A stretch of 25,303 nucleotides of DNA from positions 1 to 25,303 of the forward strand of contig DATFXM010000187.1 of the NCBI GenBank assembly GCA_035315885.1, written 5' to 3'. This document shows positions 15,509-22,437 of the stretch, one piece after another. Made by a program: the position numbers and the translations under genes. The notes beneath the pieces were generated by a model that was given only the letters and a program-made list of their open reading frames with translations, was not told the DNA's origin and searched no databases. This DNA is from DATFXM01 sp035315885 (GTDB lineage: Bacteria > Acidobacteriota > Blastocatellia > UBA7656). Position 1 is the stretch's first letter. Every line of letters starts with the position of its first letter.

Positions 15509-16378
15509 ATGGGCCAAACAGAATTCAGCGGTGCATTGGCGTCAAGGCTCGTGGTTGGATCTCAACCAAAGGCGCTATCGTCCCGAGCATTTGGCGCGGA
15601 AACGCGTGAACAGGAATTGGAACTGAAACTCGCGGCGCTACAGAAGAGCTATGCCGACCTGCACGCGGCACTGTCTGAAGCCTCGCAGGTCTATCGCCGG
15701 CTATGTGGTCCGCGTTTCGTGCGGCTTGGTGACTTCGAGATTGCGAGCGAGACATTCGCCGCTCGCCACGTACCCGGAGATTTCATCGCAGTAGAGGATA
15801 CCGGCAGCAGCGCACTTCTTGCCCTGGGTGACATAAGCGGCAAGGGACTGTCGGCGGGAATGTGGACAACCCTCCTTCTAGGGTTGTTGGGTATTCATCG
15901 CAGCGCTGCAGAACCAGAATTGATAGTCGCGGCCGTGAACCGCGACCTCTGCCAATCGTCCATAGGTGCGCCGCTTGCCTCACTGTTCCTTGGAAAACTC
16001 GATTCCGACACCGGAACGCTCGACTACTGCAGCGCCGGACATCCTCCGGCGTTGTTGTTGCGCGAGGACGGCCTTCTTGAACTGTTATCCGAGGGAGGAC
16101 CACTTCTCGGCGTAGTCTCGGACGCCTCGTTTGTCAAAGGAAGCGTGGAGCTGCGCGAGGGTGATGTTCTGGTAGTGTACTCGGATGGAATCGTCGAGGC
16201 ACACAACGGTTCAGAGCATGAGTTCGGCTTCGAGTACCTCGAGAGGCAGTTGCGTAGCGCACAAGGCGGGTCGACCAACGCGATTCTGTTTTCGATCCTG
16301 GGCGCCGTGCAAGACTTTGTGAACGCCAACCCGCAGGCCGACGACATGTCGCTCGTCGTGGTTCAACGACGCTATTAG
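15509..16378 (+). CDS. SpoIIE/PP2C-type serine/threonine phosphatase
   Basis: Start ATG 15509 is chosen because GAGG sits eight bases upstream; it gives 289 residues, and the alternative TTG 15491 adds six. Residues about 25-65 are predicted helix or coiled coil (QELELKLAALQKSYADLHAA). The rest is a PP2C-like catalytic domain with metal-binding aspartates all present: D91 in PGDF, D108 in GDISGKG, D226 in YSDG, and D278/D279 in ADDMS. These enzymes dephosphorylate serine or threonine on proteins, classically anti-anti-sigma factors in partner-switching. No STAS protein or anti-sigma kinase is encoded here, so its target is elsewhere or differs. Its place directly behind the two-component pair suggests one signalling unit (inference). 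Confidence 0.93.
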   Translation: MGQTEFSGALASRLVVGSQPKALSSRAFGAETREQELELKLAALQKSYADLHAALSEASQVYRRLCGPRFVRLGDFEIASETFAARHVPGDFIAVEDTGSSALLALGDISGKGLSAGMWTTLLLGLLGIHRSAAEPELIVAAVNRDLCQSSIGAPLASLFLGKLDSDTGTLDYCSAGHPPALLLREDGLLELLSEGGPLLGVVSDASFVKGSVELREGDVLVVYSDGIVEAHNGSEHEFGFEYLERQLRSAQGGSTNAILFSILGAVQDFVNANPQADDMSLVVVQRRY

Positions 16379-16498
16379 GTAGGAGAGTGATGTTTGTAGC
16401 GGTCCCAGCTCTCCTACGGGAGCCTGCCGGAAAGAGTCACGGATCGTTGGGTGAGAATTAGCGCGCGCTATTGGTCAACAGTATAAAAACAAGGCTCC

Positions 16499-16524
16499 GA
16501 GCCCTCCGTCAGGAGGGCTCTTTT
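16499..16524 (+). terminator. Repeat-derived intrinsic terminator after the phosphatase gene
   Basis: GAGCCCTCC (16499-16507), loop GTCA and GGAGGGCTC (16512-16520) form a perfect 9-bp stem followed by TTTT. The stem is a member of the same palindrome family as those at 5003-5182. It sits between convergent genes (phosphatase and LysR). Confidence 0.75.
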
Positions 16525-16565
16525 AGATTCTGCAAGACTCGACAATAAAATCCAGCGAAACAGGT

Positions 16566-16633
16566 CCCTCCTGGTGGAGGGCAGGTTTCTTTCGCTCTTA
16601 GTTTCTATAAACAGGTCCCTCCTGCCGGAGGGC
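16566..16633 (-). repeat. Palindrome doublet, inverted copy of the 5058-5126 segment
   Basis: Two palindromes, CCCTCC-TGGT-GGAGGG (16566-16581) and CCCTCC-TGCC-GGAGGG (16617-16632), flank a spacer. On the minus strand the spacer reads GTTTATAGAAACTAAGAGCG and continues AAAGAAACC. The copy at 5079-5107 differs by one base, TAC versus TAA. In this copy that base makes the stop codon of the LysR gene. Confidence 0.8.
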
Positions 16634-17530
16634 GAAGAGCCTGGGAGTGCGTTCTGCTACCGCCCATTTCCTAACCTCCTTCAAAAACTCGTCGAGCAAT
16701 GGCGAGACTGTGTCGCGGCACCGTGCCATCACCAACTGCGTCTTCGGCCGTTCCCGCAGCGCTCGGTAGATGACTCCCGGCCGGCGAATTACTTGCAGTG
16801 ATCTCGGTACGATCGCCACGCCTACGCCCGCAGCGACGAGACTCAACGCCTCCGTTTGTGAGCCCTCTTGTACAATGCGCGGGTTGAATCCCGCCGCGCG
16901 ACAGATTTCCAGGATCTGATCATGAGAACCCGGACCTCGCGACCGCGCCTGGAGCACGAACGGTTCGCTCGCGAGCATCGCGAGTTTGAGTACCCTGCGA
17001 CGGCCCAGCGGATGACCGGTTGGGAGCGCGGCAACAAGCGGCTCTTCCATCACTGTCTCAACCACCAGTGCCGGTTCCTGGAGAGGGCCTCGAGCAAAAC
17101 CCACGTCGACGCGCCCTGAGAGCAAGGCCTGAACCTGACGAGCCGGGTGAGTCTCTTGAAACCGGACCTCAACGTCGGGTAAACGCTGCCGAAATACTCG
17201 AACGATTTCAGACAGCCCGGTGTAGGCTACCGCTGGAACGTAGGCAATTCGGAGCGTCCCTCGTTCACCGCGAGCCGCACGTCGCGCAGTTTCCACTGCG
17301 CGTTCAAGCTGTTCCAGGAGTCGCTTCACTTCATCGAGGAAAACTCCGCCAGCGACTGTGAGCGCAACTCGACGCCGGTCTCGCTCAAAAAGTTGCAGCT
17401 TCATCTCATCTTCGAGGCTGCGAATCTGACGGCTGAGTGCCGGCTGGGCGACGTGCATTCGCGTTGCGGCTCGGCCGAAGTGCAACTCCTCGGCCACCGC
17501 GGCAAAGTAGCGAAGGTGGCGTAGATCCAT
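16598..17530 (-). CDS. LysR-family transcriptional regulator
   Basis: A 310-residue regulator. Residues 1-60 form the winged helix-turn-helix (LRHLRYFAAVAEELHFGRAA, QPALSRQIRSLEDEM). About 88-295 is the two-lobed ligand-binding domain (GTLRIAYVPA, GRVDVGFARGP, EPLVAALPTGHPL, GVGVAIVPRSLQVI). Residues typical of the family end near FLKEVRKWA. The last dozen residues (FALRQEGPVYRN) and the stop codon are encoded by a CCCTCC-GGAGGG repeat. The gene is divergent from the questin-oxidase-like gene, 89 bp away. LysR proteins usually control such a divergent neighbour, and a T-N11-A palindrome lies between them. The effector is unknown. Confidence 0.94.
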   Translation of the reverse strand: MDLRHLRYFAAVAEELHFGRAATRMHVAQPALSRQIRSLEDEMKLQLFERDRRRVALTVAGGVFLDEVKRLLEQLERAVETARRAARGERGTLRIAYVPAVAYTGLSEIVRVFRQRLPDVEVRFQETHPARQVQALLSGRVDVGFARGPLQEPALVVETVMEEPLVAALPTGHPLGRRRVLKLAMLASEPFVLQARSRGPGSHDQILEICRAAGFNPRIVQEGSQTEALSLVAAGVGVAIVPRSLQVIRRPGVIYRALRERPKTQLVMARCRDTVSPLLDEFLKEVRKWAVAERTPRLFALRQEGPVYRN

Positions 17531-17566
17531 GATGCCGAAAGGGTATCACAGGGCTACGATCAATGT

Positions 17567-17581
17567 ATTGGACGCGCCAAT
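17567..17581. promoter_or_regulatory. Candidate LysR operator (T-N11-A palindrome)
   Basis: ATTGG-ACGCG-CCAAT is a perfect inverted repeat with 5-bp arms in the 89-bp gap between the divergent LysR and questin-oxidase-like genes. T17568 and A17580 are separated by 11 bases, fitting the LysR box. Its place 38 bp upstream of the divergent start codon is compatible with control of both genes. Confidence 0.55.
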
Positions 17582-17619
17582 CGACGAGCACGATACTCCT
17601 ATACGGAGGTACTCGAACC

Positions 17620-18708
17620 ATGAAAGGCACCCTTGATGAAGCGCTCGAGCGTTTGCGCGGAACAAGCACCGAAGTGACGGGCGGCGGAGAACCCAATCAT
17701 GGACCGATGGCCGCAGAAGCGTTGATTTCGCTCGGACGCGATGAGCTCGTCGTGGGCTGGACGGATCGTTATCGCCGGAAGCTGGAGCTCATGCCCGCAG
17801 CTACCTCACCACCCATTACAGTTGACACCTGGCGACAGTCTCTCGGCCAAATTGGCCGGATCGGTGATTGGGCGGCATTCTTTCGCCGGCAATTTATTGA
17901 GAGCCCCTGGCGAAACGTGTTCGCCGATTGGATAGGCCGCCTCTTGCCGGGAGCTATTTCAGCAGGCCAGCACGGACTCATCCGCACGGCGCACGCGATT
18001 CGCGCGCTTGACGCCGAAGAAACACCGCTTCGCGTCGAAGAGCTCGGAGTCGCCCTATCGTACTGGGCAGCGTATTACCGTGAGCTTCCCGGAATACCGC
18101 GCTTGGTGGGTACACTCGATTTCGACGAAGCACTCACTAAAGTCCCGCGGGTCACCCGCGGGCAACCGGGCCGCGGTATGCCGAGAGAACTCATCCTGAA
18201 GGTAATGGATTCCCAGACGGAGTTCGGTGCGGCAGTTGATGCGGCGATTGAACCGAAGTCGGTCGAGGACGCTCTTAGTTCGCTAACCCAAGCCGGGGCT
18301 CGACTGTACCTGTCGCAGGCCGATCGTCAACCGCTCGTGCTGCTCCACACGGTCACTGGACCTGCGGCTCTGCGACTTCTTCTCCCGCACTTGGCCTCCG
18401 ATATGCACAAGATGGCACTAGCTTACGTTTGGCAGGCCGTTGCTGCAATGACGTCCATGTACGCAAGCAATAGCAATGGCATTCGCGATGAGTCCGCGTT
18501 GCCGCCGCAATCGGAGATCATCGAAGGGGCGGTAGAAACAGACGACCCGCACGCGATCAAGTTTGTCGAGGCCTGCATCCGGGAGTTCCGGCTGAATCCG
18601 GAACCAGTTTACCTTCGTGCCGCGCACGACTGGGCCACACGTCTGCATCAGGCAAGGAATTGGAGTCAGGCGCAGCGAGTCGAGGCCGGGATCGAAGCGA
18701 TCATCTAG
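17620..18708 (+). CDS. Questin-oxidase-like protein (PF14027 / DUF4243 family)
   Basis: The 362-residue protein starts at ATG 17620 with a full GGAGGT nine bases upstream; the longer frame from 17563 has no ribosome site and overlaps the operator. The N-terminal LDEALERLRGTSTEVTGG with SNHGP-like PNHGPMAAEALISLGR and W-DRYRRKLE is the signature of the questin oxidase family. Fungal members open the anthraquinone ring of questin in a Baeyer-Villiger-like oxidation. The bacterial homologues are common but uncharacterised, so the substrate is unknown; an aromatic or quinone compound is a guess from the family. It probably forms a LysR-controlled single-gene unit. A weak imperfect hairpin (CGAGCCT...AGGCCTCG) lies 11 bp after the stop. 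Confidence 0.82.
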   Translation: MKGTLDEALERLRGTSTEVTGGGEPNHGPMAAEALISLGRDELVVGWTDRYRRKLELMPAATSPPITVDTWRQSLGQIGRIGDWAAFFRRQFIESPWRNVFADWIGRLLPGAISAGQHGLIRTAHAIRALDAEETPLRVEELGVALSYWAAYYRELPGIPRLVGTLDFDEALTKVPRVTRGQPGRGMPRELILKVMDSQTEFGAAVDAAIEPKSVEDALSSLTQAGARLYLSQADRQPLVLLHTVTGPAALRLLLPHLASDMHKMALAYVWQAVAAMTSMYASNSNGIRDESALPPQSEIIEGAVETDDPHAIKFVEACIREFRLNPEPVYLRAAHDWATRLHQARNWSQAQRVEAGIEAII

Positions 18709-18780
18709 TGACTGACGGCTCGAGCCTAAAGTACCTTCAGGCCTCGGGAGTCTGTCGAACAAAATTGAACCACCCGACAC

Positions 18781-18806
18781 ATTCTGTCGCCCGCTGCGCG
18801 GGCTCA
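18781..18806 (+). repeat. Half copy of the GCCCGC-GCGGGC palindrome repeat
   Basis: ATTCTGTCGCCCGCTGCGCG and the following GGCTCA match the second half of the repeat units at 24994-25050 and 25071-25126. GCCCGC-TGC-GCGGGC forms the hairpin (18789-18803). It lies between the convergent questin-oxidase-like gene and the coiled-coil gene. Confidence 0.8.
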
Positions 18807-18852
18807 TACGGAGGGCTCAGAAAACTTCAATAAGGTTAGCAGGTGGCTTACG

Positions 18853-19860
18853 CTACTTCGAACCCGATTCTTGAAGCAACGACTCGAGCTCTTTGGATGC
18901 CTTTTCGATGTTACGCCTGGCGTCTTCCACGGAATGCGCAGCCTCTTCTACCGCGACTCCGGCGCGTTGTGCGCCTTGTGCAGCATCATGCGAAGCGGCG
19001 CTTGCCTTCTTGAAGCGCTCGTCTGCGTCTCGCAACTGTTTCTCGGCCTGCTCCGCCTTTGCCTCGGCTTCCTTCGCCTCTGCACGCGCCTTCTTATGCG
19101 CGGCCTCCAGACGTTGTGCGTCAGCCCGCGCTTCGGCCATTGATCTCTTGGCTTCCTGCAATGAAACTTTCGCGGCAGCTATTCTAGCCCGACGTGTCTC
19201 TTCAGCCTGGCTGACCTTTTGTGCGTCGGCCGCTCGTGATGCGCTTTGCTGAGTTTTAGTGGCCGCACTGTCTGACTTCGGCGAGGGCGCGACCCTTGTT
19301 GCATCACTCCGGGCAGCCGTCTGGGTGAGCGGAATCAAGGAGGCGAGAGTCTCGAAGCCCGGCGGGTCTACGTCGTGAGTGAGACGCCCGGGAGTCGGGC
19401 CATCGGAAAGCATCGCATAGGCGGAGAGTGCCTCGAGCGTAGTGGTGACGCGGTGTATCGTATCGGGTGTCGGGTTGTGGCCTGCATCGCGTAGCAAGAC
19501 AGTCGCTAGATCCGACAGGTGGGAGAGCGCGTCTCGTCGCTCGTCGAGAGATGTGCGCATGTCCGAGACCTTGCCGGCAGCTTGGGAAGTCTGGGCCTGG
19601 CGCACGCGTTGACCCGTTTCTAACAAGTGATCGAGTGCGTCGCGATGTTTCCAATGAAGCTGGTTTACAGCCCACGCAGTGACTGAGGGCTTCGCCAACG
19701 CCTTTACAAGGGTCGCATCGTTAGCACGCCCATCGCGCTTCAGCCTCGAAGCGAGATCATTGCGTGCGCCAATGAACTCTGCCAACGGGAGCTTGAACAG
19801 GGCATCCACGTCATCTTCGAGCTTACCCCTGGTCTCGCTCCCTACACCCCGTTCTGCCAT
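18853..19860 (-). CDS. Conserved hypothetical protein with Ala/Glu-rich coiled coil
   Basis: 335 residues from the ATG at 19860, preferred over TTG 19884 because GGAAGG lies six bases upstream. The N-terminal region (about 20-150) contains LPLAEFIGARNDLASRLKRD and KALAKPSVTAWAVNQLHW. This pattern recurs in uncharacterised proteins of Acidobacteria and Actinobacteria. Residues about 200-330 are a long, charged, alanine-rich helical stretch (EAKRSMAEARADAQRLEAAH, EAKEAEAKAEQAEKQLRDAD), likely a coiled coil. There is no signal peptide or membrane helix, so it is probably cytoplasmic. No function can be given. It is the last gene of a minus-strand run. Confidence 0.8.
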   Translation of the reverse strand: MAERGVGSETRGKLEDDVDALFKLPLAEFIGARNDLASRLKRDGRANDATLVKALAKPSVTAWAVNQLHWKHRDALDHLLETGQRVRQAQTSQAAGKVSDMRTSLDERRDALSHLSDLATVLLRDAGHNPTPDTIHRVTTTLEALSAYAMLSDGPTPGRLTHDVDPPGFETLASLIPLTQTAARSDATRVAPSPKSDSAATKTQQSASRAADAQKVSQAEETRRARIAAAKVSLQEAKRSMAEARADAQRLEAAHKKARAEAKEAEAKAEQAEKQLRDADERFKKASAASHDAAQGAQRAGVAVEEAAHSVEDARRNIEKASKELESLLQESGSK

Positions 19861-19986
19861 CTCAAGCCTTCCGCTTTTTCTCAATAATATTGACTTAGTT
19901 TCTCATTATTCTCACAAAACGTAGAGCGAAACCCGAAACCAGATTCATATGTCATCATCTCCTTTGCCGCGACAACCACGACTCGC

Positions 19987-20772
19987 TCAGTCCTGATGAT
20001 ACTCGTCGTGACGGCGCCACCAGACGCCAGTCTCGTTGCGTCCCTTCGGCGCGCGGTCCAGCCACTGTTGCATGCCCCAGAGCCCGTCCAGTCCGCGCGA
20101 ATATGCGGAATAAGTGTGGTAGACGGCGCCGTCCTCGAGCGCGAACGCGCTCAGGCCCGGTCTCTCGCGGCTGTAGGTGGCGGGGTCGGTTCCGCTCATT
20201 GCTGCGAAGACAGCCGACCCCTGGTCGCTGGGATTCGGAACCGATGTGCGCCCTTGCGGCAATTGCAACGGCTTCTCGCGCCGGTAATTGTATTCGATGC
20301 TTCCCTCTCGCTGTTGCTGTTCTGTGAACCCAACGCTGAAGTCTAAGTTGAAGTCGCTGCCGAACGAGGACGCCCACGGAAACGTCCACTCCATTCGTTG
20401 CTTGTACTCCTGCAGCTTCGCAAGCGGCGCACGCGACACCGCCCAAAGCATCACGTCATGATTGGCCAGGTGTACGGTGAACCCGTTGAATCCATCCGCC
20501 AACGCCGAGCATGACGGGCAGCCCGCCGTGTAGTCAGGCCCAAACATAAAGTGATAGACGAGGAGCTGCGATCGCCCCCGGAAGAGCTCCGGAAGTGAGG
20601 CAGATCCGTCGTCCGTCTCGAATCGATACTCCTTATCGATCCGAACCCAAGGCAGTTGCTGTCGTCGCCGGGCTAGCTCGTCGCTGCGACGTGTAAGCTC
20701 CTTCTCCGCATCGAGCAGCTCGATCCGTGCTGCAAGCCACTCTTTACGTGTCCCGGTCAAGTGCTTCGTCAT
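19987..20772 (-). CDS. DUF899-family thioredoxin-fold protein
   Basis: A 261-residue cytoplasmic protein matching the DUF899 family (PF05988). EWLAARIELLDAEKELTRRS and PWVRIDKEYRFE open it, followed by LLVYHFMFGPDYTAGCPSCS with a CPSC pair (Cys85, Cys88) placed like a thioredoxin active site. It closes with VYHTYSAYSRGLDGLWGMQQ, also typical. Members are thought to be thiol-redox proteins but are uncharacterised biochemically. Its ATG overlaps the stop of the upstream NTF2-like gene by four bases (ATGA), so the two are translationally coupled. Confidence 0.88.
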   Translation of the reverse strand: MTKHLTGTRKEWLAARIELLDAEKELTRRSDELARRRQQLPWVRIDKEYRFETDDGSASLPELFRGRSQLLVYHFMFGPDYTAGCPSCSALADGFNGFTVHLANHDVMLWAVSRAPLAKLQEYKQRMEWTFPWASSFGSDFNLDFSVGFTEQQQREGSIEYNYRREKPLQLPQGRTSVPNPSDQGSAVFAAMSGTDPATYSRERPGLSAFALEDGAVYHTYSAYSRGLDGLWGMQQWLDRAPKGRNETGVWWRRHDEYHQD

Positions 20773-21140
20773 CGTTTAGTCTCCTTTCCCTCGTGCTTGT
20801 TCAAAGGCGATCCGAAGTAGACTTCGACTTCCCTGATCTTGTTCCCTTCAATCCTGAAGTACTCCGTGTTCCGAAATCTGGAGCCATCCTTCAACTCGCA
20901 TTCATAGCGTACGAAGGCTTCACTACCTTCTTGAAAGAGCTTGTCTATACAGATCGCCTCGATCTCACGCGCGTTCGGCCAACACTTCCTCCAATACTCA
21001 TCCTTGTTGATGTGGTCGTCGCCGTTCGGGCTGGTAAATGTGAAGTCTTCAGCAAGTAACCCCTCGAGTGACGCCTTATCCTTTCTTTCCCAAGCCGAAA
21101 AACATTTGTGCACCAGGTTTGATAAACTCTCGAGTGTCAT
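20769..21140 (-). CDS. NTF2/SnoaL-like protein
   Basis: A 123-residue protein with the cone-shaped NTF2 fold pattern: an N-terminal helix (LVHKCFSAWERKDKASLEGL), LAEDFTFTSPNG, then strands FVRYECELKDGSRFRNTEYF and KIREVEVYFG. GGGAGGTG lies a few bases upstream of the ATG. SnoaL-like proteins range from isomerases and cyclases to simple ligand binders, so no reaction can be assigned. It is co-transcribed with the DUF899 gene and probably with the secreted-protein gene 78 bp upstream. Confidence 0.85.
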   Translation of the reverse strand: MTLESLSNLVHKCFSAWERKDKASLEGLLAEDFTFTSPNGDDHINKDEYWRKCWPNAREIEAICIDKLFQEGSEAFVRYECELKDGSRFRNTEYFRIEGNKIREVEVYFGSPLNKHEGKETKR

Positions 21141-21218
21141 GATTCACCTCCCGTAGTTTGGACTTTTGTGTCATCTGATGGCGTTAGCACAACCCTACGG
21201 AAGCAATCGCCCGTCCAC

Positions 21219-21947
21219 TTACTTTTGCTGCGCTTTAATCGCCAGGCTGTGATCCACCGGAATCACCACCACCGTAAAAGGCGTTCCGTCGTCGTCACTC
21301 ACTTGGGGGAACGGGCTGCCGAACTCATTGCCGCCAACCATCGAGTTCTTGTAGTACGGCGCAAAGATCATCATGTGCGGGTGCCAGTGGCCAATTCCAG
21401 TCCCCAGATTCTGGTCGGCTGACCACATATATGCAAAGCTCACGGTGTCTCTTTTCGGCAACTCTCCTTTGACATACGCACTCTGAACAGCTTCAGCGAT
21501 CTCGTCCGGTGATTTGCCTTGCATCCCCAGCTTACTTCGCAGCTCGTAATACGGGAGGACCGTTCGTGATGCTTCGGGGTCAAAACATATGGGCGCACGG
21601 ACTGCCGGGTCGTAGACAAGTTTTCGAAACTGTGCCGGCGTGTAGGTCGGGGCGGACCACCCCCGCATAACCACGCATGTGAAGCCGTTGTCACCTTCTC
21701 GGGCGACTTGAAATCCGGAAGGGGTCAATACCTTGATCGTCGCGCGGCTGGAGACGTTTGCCGGAGCGGCGCTTTTTGCGAGCGCAATCTCGGCGTCCCG
21801 TGCCATCTGATACTCATTAATCGGTGGATATTGGGCTGCCGCGGGCCCTGCCAACATCGTCAATATCATGATCACACCAAACATCAACGATCGAGAGGTT
21901 ATGGTTAGTAACTGATTGCTCCCAGTTGGTTCGTTTGCTTTCTTCAT
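21219..21947 (-). CDS. Secreted protein of unknown function
   Basis: 242 residues from an ATG preceded by GGGGAGA. A signal peptide is evident: a long N-region, the hydrophobic core LMFGVIMILTMLAGPAAA, and likely cleavage before QYPP near residue 38, so the mature protein is exported. The mature part has RMARDAEIALAKSAAP-like helix QMARDAEIALAKSAAP, then GDNGFTCVVMRGWSAPTY, PICFDPEASRTVLPYYELR, and a histidine-rich GIGHWHPHMMIFAPYY followed by GGNEFGSPFP. Two cysteines are present, one per half. I do not recognise a domain. The HWHPH segment could bind a metal (inference). It leads the minus-strand group with the NTF2-like and DUF899 genes. Confidence 0.8.
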   Translation of the reverse strand: MKKANEPTGSNQLLTITSRSLMFGVIMILTMLAGPAAAQYPPINEYQMARDAEIALAKSAAPANVSSRATIKVLTPSGFQVAREGDNGFTCVVMRGWSAPTYTPAQFRKLVYDPAVRAPICFDPEASRTVLPYYELRSKLGMQGKSPDEIAEAVQSAYVKGELPKRDTVSFAYMWSADQNLGTGIGHWHPHMMIFAPYYKNSMVGGNEFGSPFPQVSDDDGTPFTVVVIPVDHSLAIKAQQK

Positions 21948-22437
21948 TGTCTTATCTCCCCTTTCAAAATCTCTAACTTTTGAGGCTCGCGCCGAGTAAC
22001 ATCTTCATCGCGAGAGGTCCCGTGCGCGCCTTGTTGTTTACATCAGTAAATCGAACGGCGAGCCTTCAAATCGACACCGGGTTGACCAAAAGGTCTCTGA
22101 CCGATTGGTGGGTGAAATAGGCCTTTGGTATCGGTGTACTGTATGCCGGCGTTACAGCGTTCTGGTAGAAGCCTTCAAAATCGCGCGCGAGTGATCGCTG
22201 ACAAATCCCGCTGTTTGGCCTTATGTAGCCAGTCTCTTCCCGCGGCTAGGTTACCGGGAACAGTCACCATCAAGTGGGCGTAGCAGTAGGCAGTAGGCAC
22301 TTTAGGGTTTAGGGTTTCGAGTTCGCTTAATGTTGGAGCCCCCGCTGCAAGGTTAGCTCAAACGAACCCGAAACCCTAAACCCGAAGCCCGAAACTATCT
22401 GTTGCCTACTACTGCACCAACCAAGGAGGGAAACAAA
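21948..22437. other. Divergent intergenic region with inverted heptamer repeat
   Basis: No gene is seen in this 490-bp gap between divergent genes. GACC-aaaa-GGTC-tct-GACC half sites lie at 22084-22102 and might be an operator (weak). The main structure is the inverted repeat at 22280-22416, listed separately. A Shine-Dalgarno AAGGAGGG (22423-22430) belongs to the downstream reductase. Confidence 0.6.
22280..22416. repeat. Large inverted repeat built of tandem heptamers
   Basis: The left arm carries GTAGGCA twice (22286-22299), then TTTAGGG, TTTAGGG, TTTCGAG (22301-22321). The right arm carries CGAACCC, GAAACCC, TAAACCC, GAAGCCC (22363-22390) and TTGCCTACTACTGC. The arms are near-complementary over about 45 bases and enclose a unique 37-bp centre. 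The right arm ends a few bases before the ribosome site of the NmrA-type gene. Confidence 0.8.

Noticed and set aside
18893..19252. 119-codon plus-strand frame rich in Ala, Ser and Arg
   Set aside because: It is the mirror of the alanine/glutamate-rich coiled coil on the minus strand and is low-complexity.
22084..22102. GACC-aaaa-GGTC-tct-GACC possible operator
   Set aside because: The half sites are only 4 bp and no regulator is encoded beside it; too weak to call a site.
22301..22321. TTTAGGG repeats resembling plant telomeres
   Set aside because: Only two perfect units within a bacterial intergenic region, and other heptamers occur beside it; the resemblance is coincidental.
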